Source: Trebouxia sp. TZW2008
Taxonomy: Eukaryota; Chlorophyta; Trebouxiophyceae; Trebouxiales; Trebouxiaceae
Length of the DNA: 64,000 nt
Direction of reading: 5' to 3'
NCBI GenBank assembly: GCA_002118135.1
Contig: BDIU01000164.1
Coordinates: 62,001 to 126,000 of the forward strand
Position numbers and translations under genes: made by a program. Under the pieces are notes generated by a model that saw nothing but the letters and a program-made list of their open reading frames with translations, made no database searches and had not been told where the DNA came from. Shown here piece by piece: positions 46,681 to 57,430 of this stretch (its first letter is position 1; each line of letters begins with the position of its first letter).

Positions 46681-49600
46681 ATGACGCCCGCACAGAAGCC
46701 AAAGCTGTCGCGCGGCACACCTTCGCCAGAGGCAAGCAGCAACGCAGCCAGCAGGTTGCTCAGACCCAGCAGCACAGCAAGCATGTCTCGTGCAAGCTCT
46801 TTGCCACGGCCACCTTCTGCAGGAGGGCTGTCAGCTCGCGCATCATCGAACGATTATCCTGACAGCATAAGTGCGAGAAGTGTCGAAATGGACCACATTT
46901 CTGTAGCCGTGCGAGTGCGACCCATCAAGTACGTGCCAAGCCACGTTCAAGTTAGCACTCAGATCAGGCCCTTACACAGCAGTCTTCAGCGTGACAGATG
47001 CATAAAAGCTTTGCATGCAAATGCATTACACACCGCAAGCTTCCACACTTGCCCACAGAGTCAAAGAACCATGGCACTATCCCTTGCACTAGTAACTTTA
47101 CTTAAGCTTGCATAGCCTAATGCACAAAACCACAGCATGATCACGAAGTTGCCGCAAAAACTGATGCAGCCATTATGTACATCATGTCAAGCACTTCTCA
47201 CTGATACAAAGCTTGATTCTCAGTGTGCGGGAGCTTGAACGCGGTGATCGGGAGGTGTGGGGTGCTGTGGGTGACAACCAGATTGGTATCACTCATCCAT
47301 CAGCCCTCCCAGTCAAATATGGCTATGATACAGTACTGGACAAAGATGTTGATAATGCACAGGTCAGATTCATGCCAGAAGCAATTGCAATGTCCCACAC
47401 AGACTTGACACTGGACGCCTCATGCTTCATCGCATGTACAAACATAGCATTCAAACCTTGCAATTTCTTGCTGATGGCTACACCTGTGCCATACATACAC
47501 CCTTTTGGTGTACCACGTCACATGTCTATGTGCATGTGTTAATGTACATAGCTCATTGCATGGCTGTCGCGTCAGTTGCATTCACCGTCTTTGCATTGCA
47601 TGTTCAGGTGTATAACAACACAAGCGAGAGGGTGGTTCAGTCGTCCATGGATGGCATCAACGGAACCATCTTTGCCTACGGTGTCACCAGCAGTGGCAAG
47701 ACTCATACCATGATGGTGAGCAACAGTATTCTGTATCAACGCTCCGTCAAGGGCTGTACATGCCTTCCACCGATTTGATGCGCTTGACTGCATTTGAAAG
47801 ATTTCTTTCACCAATGTGATATCCTTTAAAGCAACTTATTAATGGCCCATTCCAAAAAAATGCTCATGCGCCCTTTTCACCCTGTCACATAAGAGCTTGC
47901 CAAGCAATGCAGCAGCTTTGGGCATGTTTCATCACGGATGGTGGATCCATCAATCAAGATGACGTTGCAAACAAATTTCTGTCAGTTGCATTTGCCTGCT
48001 GCTGTGCAATTGCTGGCGCATTTGTCAACAGTCTGCCCTCAGGTCTAGCACAACATGCATTTACTGACAGGGTCATCAGGAAAATCTTTGGCGTCACGAA
48101 AAAGTGTGTCTCATGCCAAGTCTGGCTATGAGTGCAAGGGAAGCTGAGCAACCCAGGTGTGGTGCCACATGCCATTGAGCATCTTACTGACAAATTCCAG
48201 TACAGACAAGCTTCCCTACTTGCAATGGGCAGGCAATATAAGCATTTGCTGGCATCATAAACATCTTGTCTTATGTGTTTTGCTCCATGGTGCAGGGAGA
48301 GCTGAGCAACCCAGGTGTGGTGCCACGTGCCATTCAGGATGTCTTTGACATCATAGAGAAGACTCCTGGCCGAGACTTTCTGCTGAGAATGTCCATGATG
48401 GAGATATACAATGAGGCAAGTCCTCGCACTGCAACATGTCCATCTGCACAATCTGTCAGCTATGTCATGCTCAGCCTTCAACTTTTGCAGCTGGATCAAT
48501 TCAAAGGATCATGGCCCTAGGATAGACCTGACCTGAGTCATGTGGATACAATTGTTGCAAATTGCACACTCGAGTCATGCCAAACATAATGATACGTTCG
48601 TCCTCATACCCATAATGAGGATCCAGTAATGATTGCACACCATGCCCTAAACATCTTGCTCTTGGTCTTTCATCTGGGTGATCTGCAAGAAGTGGTCTTG
48701 GTTATACATCTAAGCATGATTTGCACATCAATCTGGATACAGGTACTAAATGACCTGCTAGACCCCTCAAGAGCCAATCTGAAGCTGAGGGAAGATCCAA
48801 AGAGAGGATTCTACGTGGAGGGCATCAAGGAAGAAACGCTTGTGTCTGCTGAGCATGCCTTGTCCATCATTGCCATGGGAGTTGCACATCGCAAGGTGCG
48901 TCGATGTCATCATGTGTTGTTTTCAGACAATCATGAGGCGTCATGTTCAGCTTTTACTTCGCTGTGTTGGCTTGAGCGCCGCAGTTTCTTGAGACATGAT
49001 GCAAGCTACACCAGGCAAAAGTCACCATTTCAGAAACATGCTGCAAGGACTCAAAATTGTGCCATAAGGCAACAGATCTGTATGACTTGCTGTATTTCAA
49101 AAGACACTGCATGTAGGGCACTGAGGACGTCATCACACATGATACATCAGCATATATCATGCTGCTGTCATGTGTGATCGCTACTGTCATGCGTAAATGC
49201 TGCTTACTGACAAAGCGCATGCTGTTAACACCTCTTTCACCACACGATAACTTGCGCAGTGGTATTGGCTTGAAAGTCCATTGGGCAACAATCATGTTAT
49301 CATTAGGTTATATGTTCATGACTAGGCTGTATTTCTGCAGGTTTCTGCTACATCCTTCAATGAGGGTAGCTCGCGTAGCCATACTATCTTGCGCCTGTCC
49401 ATTGAGAGCAGCGAGAGGCCAGATGTGGACGCAGATCCTGATTCCAGGGTCGCTCGCACCTTGAGCTTCTTGAACCTCATTGATCTGGCAGGCTCTGAGT
49501 CTGCTAAAGCAGCAGTGAACAAGGGACACAGGACAGAAGGCAGCTACATCAACAAGAGTCTGCTGACTTTGGGTACTGTGATTGCGAAGCTGTCTGACGG

Positions 49601-52600
49601 CAATGCAGCACACATTCCCTTCAGAGACTCCAAGCTGACTAGACTGCTACAGGTGGGGATTAAGCACAACCCCAAAATGTGCTGTTTTGTACACTGTCCT
49701 TTGGTGCAAAGCATGTTATGTTGCCATGCTTCACACGTCTTGACTGAGACTGCGTGCACAACATGCCAGATTGCTAGCTCAAAGCGTAGCAGGTCTATGC
49801 TCTTTTGTCAGTTCATTGCCAAGCTGTCTGATGGCAATGCAGCCCATATTCCCTTCAGAGACTCCAAGTTGACTAGGCTGCTACAGGTGGGGATAGGACC
49901 TATGCCCTAGCTGGGCTGTTCTGTGTATTGATACTATGCTTTGCACAACCTGTCACTGTACACCAGCCAGTTCAAAGCAAATTGCACCCAGAATGTGGCG
50001 GATACCCGACAAAATGGCCAGCAAACCTGCGCTTGTTTTGGTTTTAAGCCAGTCATAGACAGACACAAGGGGCAGAATACGTTTGGGTGCAGTCATGCAG
50101 AATACCTGGGCATGTCAGAGCCTTGGGAGGTTCATGACTGAAGGACCATTGCCAAAGTGTTTAATATGCAGACAGCCTTGAGAAGTGCCTGTGCACTGGC
50201 AGGCAGCTGCATCCAGAAGTAGAATCTTGTCTGACGACCTGCCTATGGATGTGCTCGTGTTGCCACTGCAGAGCTCCTTGACAGGCAATGGCGCACGCAT
50301 TTCAGTCATGTGTACAGTCACTCCAGCTTCAAGGCAAGCAGAGGAAACCCACAACACCCTCAAGTTTGCGACCTGAGCTGCAGCTTCTAGCATTTCTGAC
50401 TTGCTCTGCAACCAGAGTTGCCGTTCATGCCTTGCAGAGCTCCTTGACAGGCAATGGCGCACGCATACCAGTCATCTGCACATTCACTCCAGCTTCAAGC
50501 CAAGCAGAAGAAACCCATAACACCCTCAAGCTTGCGACCAGAGCTGCAGCTTCTAGCATATCTGATTTGCTCTGCTACTGAACTTGCCATTCTTGCCTTG
50601 CAGAGCTCCTTGACAGGCAATGGCGCATGCATAACAGTCATTTGCACAGTCACTCCAGCTTCAAGTCAGGACAGTGGAAACCCACAACACCCTCAAGTTT
50701 GCAATCTGAGCTGCAGCTTCTAGCATCTCTAACTTCCTTTAGTATTGAACATGCAATCCTTGCCTTGCAGAGCTCCTTGACAGGCAATGGGGCTCGCATA
50801 TCAGTCATCTGCACAGTCACTCCAGCTTCAAGCCAAGCAGAGGAAACCCACAACACCCTCAAGTTTGCAACTCGAGCAAAGAAGATTGAAATCACAGCGC
50901 AGCGAAATGAGATTGTAGATCAGGCGTCGCTCATCCGCCGCTATCAGGAAGAGATTCAGACTCTCAGGTCACAACTGGACACGGTGGCAAGAGAGCGTGG
51001 TGGCCAGATTCCCACAGCTGCTTCAGTGCATGATCCTCTGCACCCTGAGGTGCGCCATCAGAATGAAAGCCACAATATGTTACACATTGTAGCACAGGTG
51101 CTACACATGTATGCCCCGCATGCTGCCTTGTTAGGCATCACAGCATGGACGTATAATGTTCAAGCATTCAAAAGTCAGATATGAGCAGGCTGCAGGACTT
51201 GCTCGATTGCACGTCAAATTCTCTTCTCTGTTATGTCGACACTGGTGTCAGAGTGTGCCTGAATGCTGGCTGTACTGTGTCCAACTTGGTGTGTCCCAGC
51301 AGCTAATGATTGACTGTTTGATGGCCTGCTTGACTGATTGGATTTGGTACTCGCTGAAAGACATGTCTTGCAGATGCGCAATCTGCGGGAGCGTTTGGAA
51401 GAAGAGCACCAGGCGCTGCTGACAAGGGAGCAAGACAAGGCTGCGCTGGAGCTGCGCATTGGCCGCCTGACTAAGCTCATTCTGCATTCCACCCGCATCA
51501 ACACCAGCACAGCTGCGGCCAGGAAACAGCGCATGAACTTGCTGAGGTCTTTCTCAGAGCATCTCTGCCCCACAGTGAGTTTGTCCATCACATCACTGGC
51601 CTAATGCATTAGCAAAACCTGGATTAGGCTGCACACCTAGCACTTATGTTCATCTCTTTGTTGTACCCATGCAGTAGCTGCCTCACTCAACTCATACTGC
51701 ACTCCACGCGAATTAACACCAGCACAGCTGCCGCTCAGAAGCAGCGCATGAACTTGCTGACATCCTTCTCAGAGCAACTTTGCCCTACAGTGAGTTTGTC
51801 CATCTCTCTGCTGTCAAATGGGTTCAATACTGGCTTTGTCTTATTGCATCAACACAGCACAGCTGCAGCCAGGAAACAGCACATGAACTTGCTGAGATCC
51901 TCGTCAGAGCACCACTCAAGTGAGTGCCCCCATGGTCTCGTAGCAGTGCGTTGTTCACCCCACCAAGCGGCCAACTGCACTCAACTTGCATGCAGTGATT
52001 GGACCCTATTTTTTGTCGTGCGAAGGCAACAGGAATAGCTTTGGCATCAAGACCAGCGCAGCTGCCAGTAGGAGCAGCGCATGAACTTGCTGACACTTTT
52101 CTCAGAGCTTGTTCGATACACATCCATTGTCGAAGATTGTGAACTTGTATTGGCGCTGCTTTGCAACTGCTTCAACTAATGGCAGATGCTCACATTGTAC
52201 CGTATCTGCCACTGCTGAAGAGCTTGCATGCGTCAAGCCTGCACTTCCTTCATCTTGATGTTAGCATCACTCCTCTGCAAAAAAGCCTAAGAGCTCTGCA
52301 ACACGGCAGTGTCAGCAAATCCTACTGAACACATGGTGTCTTTTTGCAGCCAGAGGCATACAGCAAGCCTGCACTTGCCTTAGTTTGATCCTAGCATCAC
52401 CTGTGCGTAAAAGCCTAAGAACCCTGCACTCATGGCAGTGTCAGCAAGTTCTACTGAACACATGTTGTTGTCGTTTTGCAGCCAGAGTCGTCGAGATCAC
52501 TGAGCAAGGCGTCTGGGGACGGCAGCACTGTTGGGATCTGCGCAGACAGTAATATACACAACCATGCTCATATGTGCGCATTTCTGGTATAGCCATGCTC

Positions 52601-55600
52601 ATTTTCACCATATTTGAGTGGTCGGCTGAATACGCAATGCTGTGTGGCTGCAGCCAGAGTCACTGAGATATTTGCGCAAGGCGTCTGAGGATGGCAGCGA
52701 TGTTGGGTATGATGCAGACTGCCATGCCCATTCTGCTGAACAACCACTTAAATTCGCACTGTCGTCTGGCTGCAGCCAGAGTCATTATGATTGCTGTTCA
52801 TTGCCTCCAACCAGCTGGTTGACCCACACTGTTTGTCTGCCTGCAGCCAGAGTTGTTTAGGTCGCTACACAAAGCATCTGAGGATGGCAGCAGCGTTAGC
52901 AACGGTGCAGACAGTAGTATGGACAGCCATGTTTTCAATGTCACGTATCTGAAACAGCCATTCTCACATTTAACCTTACCTGAACAGTTGGCTGAATATG
53001 CTGTGATGTGTGTCTGCAGCCAGAGTCATTGAGATCGCTGCACAAAGCCTCTGAGGATGGCAGCGATGTTGGCAATGGTGCAGACAGCCATGTTCTCACG
53101 TTGTGAAGTATCTAGTTCTGCTCAACAACTGAATGAGCACGCTGTTTTCCGGCCATGCTCACATTGCACAACATCTAAATGCTTAGCATGTACTGGTGTT
53201 TGGCTGCAGCCAGAGTCATTGAGATCGCTGCGTAAAGCCTCTGAGGATGGCAGCAGTGTTGGCAATGGTGCAGACAGTCCAATTGTAGCTGGTGCAACTC
53301 CACAGGAGCTACATCACGCCAACTTGAAGGTGGCTTCTTGGACCTCGCAAAGCGGTGAGTCAAACTTCCCTGGCAAAGGCCCAGCTGTTGTAATTGAATG
53401 CTATGACAGATTTCATCATTTGTGACGAGTGAGGGCTCTACAATCGAAATGCAAATTTGTCTGGCATGATTGCAGCGCTGTGATTGATAGCACAGCACCA
53501 CAGTGTAGCACTGCGCTCAGTACCACGCACAGTATGGAAGCACAGCATTGCGGCACAGCATAGCATGGCACTGCGCACAACATTGCGTATCTCACAGCGC
53601 ATTGTCATTGTAGAGCTGTAGCATAGCATAGCATAGCATAGCATAGCATAGCATAGCATAGCATAGCATAGCATAGCATAGCATAGCATAGCATAGCATA
53701 GCATAGCATAGCATAGCATAGCATAGCGCAGCATGACAGGACACCAATCAAGCTCAGCAGACCTGATGCTGCCTGCAGAGGAGATACAGTCTGACATAAG
53801 GCTTGCCAGATATTCACAGCACAGCACAGCACAGCATTGAGCGCTGCGTATAGCATGCAACCACATCATAGCATACTGCAAGCCAGCATGGCTCACCTGG
53901 GCAATTTCAATGCTGCCTGCAGAGAGGGTACAGTCTGACATAGATTTGCCAGGAACCCCTCCAGGGCTGGACGTGGGCGCCCGCCCTAGCCCCCAGCAGC
54001 TGGAAGAAGCCTTGGCTGGCATCAAGTCAGCAGGGGCTTTGTTTCCAGGAAATGCTTTTGTGTGGCAAGTAGGAGCTAAGCAGGTGATCTGCATATATGG
54101 CTTGTGGTATTGTGTTCTGAAGGCACAGGGCCATAGTGCATGTGGGGCTGCATTGGTCATGCAAGAACAAAAATATAGCTTGGTGTAGTCTTTGTAACTC
54201 ACGAGCGAAGATTTCTCATCTTTGGTTGAGAATACACAAACAGCAATACAATACAATCAGCAGCATGATGCTCAAGCTGACTCGTGAAGCATGGCGTTCA
54301 TTTTCAAAACACAGCGCACCTCATAGCATTCCCAACTTTGTCTCCCACTGATCAGGGTTGCGCTTTGTTTTTGCATCACTTCGCAAGATTCTAGAGCTGT
54401 TTCCATTGACAATGACTCATACTCGCTGGCGTCTGTGCATTCCAGCAGTCTGCCAGCTCCAAGCTCAACATCCTTCCCTGTTGCTGCAGGATGCGATGTA
54501 TGCCCCATACGATGCCGAAATTGATTTCCTGCAAGACCAGATCAGCGTTCTGTCAGACGAGCTTGCAGAGCGCGACAAGCACATTGAGAGCTTGAAGTCT
54601 GAAAGGGTGAGCGTTGGTCGTGAGGCTGGGATACTTACAGGGCGGGGTTCTAGGGCTGGGTCAAGGGCAAGTTCTGTAGCAGCCTCTGATGACGGTGACC
54701 GGGATGTTGAGCTTCAGGTAAGTCGTAAGCCACTGCAATTAAGCATGCAGAGCATCTCTAGGACGTGCACTAAGCTGACACAAGGACACATGCACTCACA
54801 CAAAGTAAGGAGCGCCCACTCTGGCAATTCTTGGAAGCTTGCCTATGGGCTTGTAGCACTCTAGCGTGCTCTCAAGAGCAGGCGAAACACCAAGGCAGCA
54901 TTTCTACCTTTGCATGAACATGTCAAGCTCAGAGGACATGTCACAACAGTCAACGCTTTTCAGCAGCTTTGTGCACAGCAGCAGAGCAGAGCAGACCTTC
55001 TCAGCAATACAATGTCCCATGTCATCACAGCATTGTGCACCTGACAAGGTCTGCGCGCTGATCATGAGTTCATTGCACATGCAGGTCCTGTATGCTGAAC
55101 GTGAGTTTATGGCAGCGGAAATCAGGAGTGCCAACACCCACAATGCATCTCTTAGCAAAGAAGTGATGTAGCTGAAACAGCACCTGTGCTTTTTCGGCAA
55201 CAATACGTCTCAAGACATCACAGCATGTTGCCTTGTGCAGTCTCTGTATGCTGAGCGAGAATTCATGGCAGCTCAGATCAAGAGTGTCAATGTCCACAAT
55301 GCCTCTCTCAGCAAAGAAGTGATGCAGCTGAAATAGCAACTGGCAGCACCACAGGAGGGCATACCAAGAGGGCATTCACAAGGTTTTGAGCAAAACTGCT
55401 TCTTGATCATGGCATTGTGCATTGTGCAGATTCTGTATGCTGAGCGAGAATTCATGGCAGCCCAAATCAAAAGCGCCAACATCCACAATGCGTCCCTCAG
55501 CAAAGAAGTGGCCCAGCTGAAACAGCAACTGGCAGCAGCACAGGAGGCCACACCAAGAGGGCAGTCCCAGGATGCCCTGCTGTCAGGCAGCAGCTCAGGC

Positions 55601-57430
55601 AGCATCAGTCATGACATCTTTGCAGATGCAAACAGGTGGGCAGGCATGCATTGTGGTCTTTGCTTCTGTCACTACTGCTTTTGTTCTTCCTGTTGTTGTG
55701 ATGAAGGCATGCGTGTTGCATGCAGCAAGTCAGACCTGTCTTGGGGCTACTCATGGTTGTTGTAATAGCTGCTGCTTTTCAACACTGCAGCTCTCGCTCA
55801 TGTTTGCGCAGATGCCTCGAGTGTAGTTGGAAGCATATGTGTCATGCAGTCAAAGTCTGTTTCACCCGTTATGAATCTGTGTTGAGCAGATTGAGGGTCA
55901 TCGATGATGGCTGATGAGTTGTAACCCTCCTGGACTGCGATGCGATGTGCAAGTTGTAGTTGCTGCTGTCTTGAAGCTGTTGGTGTCCCTTACTGTGTGC
56001 CCAGTCGTTGACATGTTCCAAAAGCTTTGCAGTCTGACTTGCGCTTCCCAAAGCAATCAACACAAATGAGCACCCATTTGTTCAATATATGCAGGCTGGC
56101 AGCTGAACTAGAGAGTGAGGATCTCAGTCAAAAGCCTCTGTGACAATGTCTACTAGGAGCCAAATTTTGAAGCAGTCATCAAGCTTGACCACATGTCACT
56201 GAAACATGCAGGCTGGCAGCTGAACTAGAGAGTGAGGATCTTGATCAAGAGCCTGCGCTGCAAACAGCCCCTGGGCCTACACAAGCAGCCCCTGGGGCTG
56301 TGCCAGTGGATGAGGAAGTCCTTGAGAGGCTAAGGGGCATGGAGCAGCAGATTCAGATGGCTCTTGTGGAACTGAAGAAGAAGGACCAGCAGCTGGCAGC
56401 AGAGCGCAGCAGCCTTGGCAGATTCAAGGTGACCTTGCTACGCTGATGCAAAACAAATGGCATGCCATTCTTTCCTTGTGCAGCGTGTTGCTTATGGCCA
56501 GCTCAAGATCCAATGCCTTGTTCTGCTGCATCACAGGAGAGCCAGCCAGCTTTCACAGCATGTTCTTGATGCACTACAGTGTGTTCTGCAGATTGCTTAT
56601 GGCCGGCTGACATCTTAGGGCCTGTCATCTTGCCACACTGACATTAGCCAGCTCAACTTTGAGGGCCTTTTGTTGATGCGTCACATTCCTTTCTGCACGA
56701 CACACTGCTCATGGCAAGTCCACGTTTTGTAACCTGTGTATGATGCGTTACAGGAGTTGGAAGCCAATGCCACCGCACAGTTGCGCGAAACCTCAAGCGA
56801 GAACCAGGCCTTGAAGAAAGAGCTGTCTCGCTTGGAGGACCGCAACAACCAGTTGCAAGGGTACGGGCTGGACAACATGTCAGCAGATGAGCTCAGCAAC
56901 CTCATACAGAGCCTCACTCAGGTATGCCTCACCCTCACTCAGTGGTGGCGCCTATGCAGGTCATAGATGGCTTACATCTGCTAAATGCTAGTCGTTAGGT
57001 CACGGGCAGTAGACCTAGCTGACTGCTGCAACCTGCTCATGTACTCTTGCTGTTCCTCTTCTGGACTCACATGCATAGGAGGGTCAGCGGCAGTCATTTC
57101 AGCTGACTGCTGCAGTATGTCCATGTCTTCTCCTCTTCCCATTCCTCTTGTTCTTTCATCACACGCATTTCCGTCGTGCAGGCTGTTGAGAGGGTCCGGA
57201 TCACTGTGCAGCTAAGGCGGCTTGCAAATAGCTCCAAGCAAGAGTCAGCAGCATCTCCTTTTAGCACCCAAGCCAGCCGAAACAGTCCTGCCCCTCAAAA
57301 GCCCCTGGGCAAAAGCCCCAAGAAGCCTGGAAGGGCCTCGTCAATGAGCCTTGAGTCAATGCGCAGTGTGATGTCCAACTTGAGAAGCAAGGGCAAATCA
57401 AGCGCAGCTGAAGCTGGGAAGAGTAGCTGA
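46681..57430 (+). CDS. KIN7: KIN-7 (CENP-E-type) kinesin
   Basis: Fifteen exons join in frame to 977 residues: 46681-46928, 47224-47362, 47608-47715, 48296-48415, 48743-48895, 49341-49652, 50771-51049, 51374-51574, 53210-53354, 53923-54083, 54490-54717, 55430-55635, 56212-56428, 56754-56921 and 57182-57430. After a Ser/Arg/Pro-rich head (1-72) the motor covers about 75-400. It has AVRVRPIN, the P-loop GVTSSGKT at 154-161, [13 protein letters not shown], switch [10 protein letters not shown], switch [10 protein letters not shown], and [14 protein letters not shown]. The neck and stalk have the RLTKLIL motif typical of plant KIN-7. Later exons form coiled coils ([40 protein letters not shown]) and a basic Ser-rich tail. 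Plant KIN-7s are plus-end microtubule motors used in division and organelle placement. The ATP-binding loop has Val for the common Gln. Intron 48416-48742 uses a GC donor. Eight exon arrays fill the introns. Confidence 0.95.
48138..48295 (+). repeat. Decoy copy before kinesin exon 48296
   Basis: GAAGCTGAGCAACCCAGGTG.. at 48139 copies the first ~50 bp of the real exon ([13 protein letters not shown]) and then diverges. The period is about 159 bp. The real exon, the last copy, continues into IYNE. Confidence 0.85.
48416..48742 (+). other. GC-AG intron in the kinesin gene
   Basis: The exon ends AATGAG and the intron begins GCAAGT, the consensus context for GC donors; it ends ATACAG. The join yields [13 protein letters not shown], the conserved kinesin motif, so the junction is well supported. 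Confidence 0.9.
49812..49886 (+). repeat. In-frame 25-codon cassette-like copy of the kinesin switch region
   Basis: After TTTTGTCAG, 75 bp encode [20 protein letters not shown] followed by TRLLQ, and end CTACAG|GTGGGG exactly like the real exon end at 49652, about 234 bp away. It is bounded by AG and GT and is phase 0 on both sides. Inclusion would repeat 25 motor residues. It most likely arose by duplication of the exon end. Confidence 0.85.
50272..50770 (+). repeat. Three decoy copies before kinesin exon 50771 (four-copy array)
   Basis: Units begin after CAG at 50272, 50438, 50604 and 50771 with periods 166, 166 and 167 bp. Each starts AGCTCCTTGACAGGCAATGG and encodes [21 protein letters not shown]. 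The first three break within FAT and pass into intron sequence ending in the next acceptor. Only the fourth continues into [13 protein letters not shown]. Copies 1 and 3 hit TGA right after the break. Confidence 0.95.
51675..52115 (+). repeat. Three copies after kinesin exon 51374-51574
   Basis: The [26 protein letters not shown] segment of the real exon is repeated at about 51678-51791 (with CTACAGTGAGT like the original donor), about 51853-51920 and about 52053-52112. Copies become shorter and more diverged. The intact exon is first, as expected for duplication of exon end plus donor. Confidence 0.9.
52351..53209 (+). repeat. Six decoy copies before kinesin exon 53210 (seven-copy array)
   Basis: CAG followed by CCAGAG starts units at 52351, 52482, 52654, 52776, 52847, 53020 and 53210. 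Most encode PES-RSL-KASEDGS-VG-GADS. Spacings are 131, 172, 122, 71, 173 and 190 bp, so later duplications and deletions are superimposed. All seven keep the acceptor. Only the last has the following [12 protein letters not shown] coding and a GTGAGT donor. Confidence 0.95.
53619..53727 (+). repeat. (AGCAT)n pentanucleotide repeat
   Basis: About 22 nearly perfect AGCAT units in the kinesin intron 53355-53922, flanked by partial copies of exon 53923 at about 53757-53815. Long antisense CYAML frames across it are artefacts. Confidence 0.95.
53757..53815 (+). repeat. Decoy copy before kinesin exon 53923
   Basis: TGATGCTGCCTGCAGAGG.. at 53764 copies the intron end and first ~40 bp of the real exon (VQSDIDLPG), diverging afterwards. 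The period is about 140 bp. The acceptor CTGCAG is preserved. Confidence 0.85.
55085..55429 (+). repeat. Two decoy copies before kinesin exon 55430
   Basis: Units start after CAG at 55085, 55241 and 55430 (spacing 156 and 189 bp), coding [26 protein letters not shown]. The first carries TAG in VMxLK and the second TAG in QLKxQ, so inclusion would truncate the protein. The third is intact and longer. Confidence 0.95.
56095..56211 (+). repeat. Decoy copy before kinesin exon 56212
   Basis: The first ~40 bp of the exon (GCTGGCAGCTGAACTAGAGA..) are repeated identically at 56095, 117 bp upstream, with a TATGCAG acceptor. The copy then diverges and soon meets a stop. Near-identity suggests a young duplication. 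Confidence 0.9.
56470..56753 (+). repeat. Intronic tandem repeat before kinesin exon 56754
   Basis: Three or four units share TGCT(C/T)ATGGC(C/A)(A/G)G and a GATGCGT(C/T)AC or TGCATCACAG acceptor-like end, spaced about 90-110 bp. They represent duplication mainly of the 3' end of the intron, with little exon sequence left. Confidence 0.6.

Noticed and set aside
50272..50771. Regular repeats reminiscent of a CRISPR array
   Set aside because: The 166-bp units are copies of a kinesin exon start with coding-like divergence and splice sites, in a eukaryotic gene. Unit and spacer sizes do not fit CRISPR.
53438..54256. 272-codon antisense frame with (CYAML)n
   Set aside because: An artefact of the AGCAT pentamer repeat and antisense of a kinesin exon.
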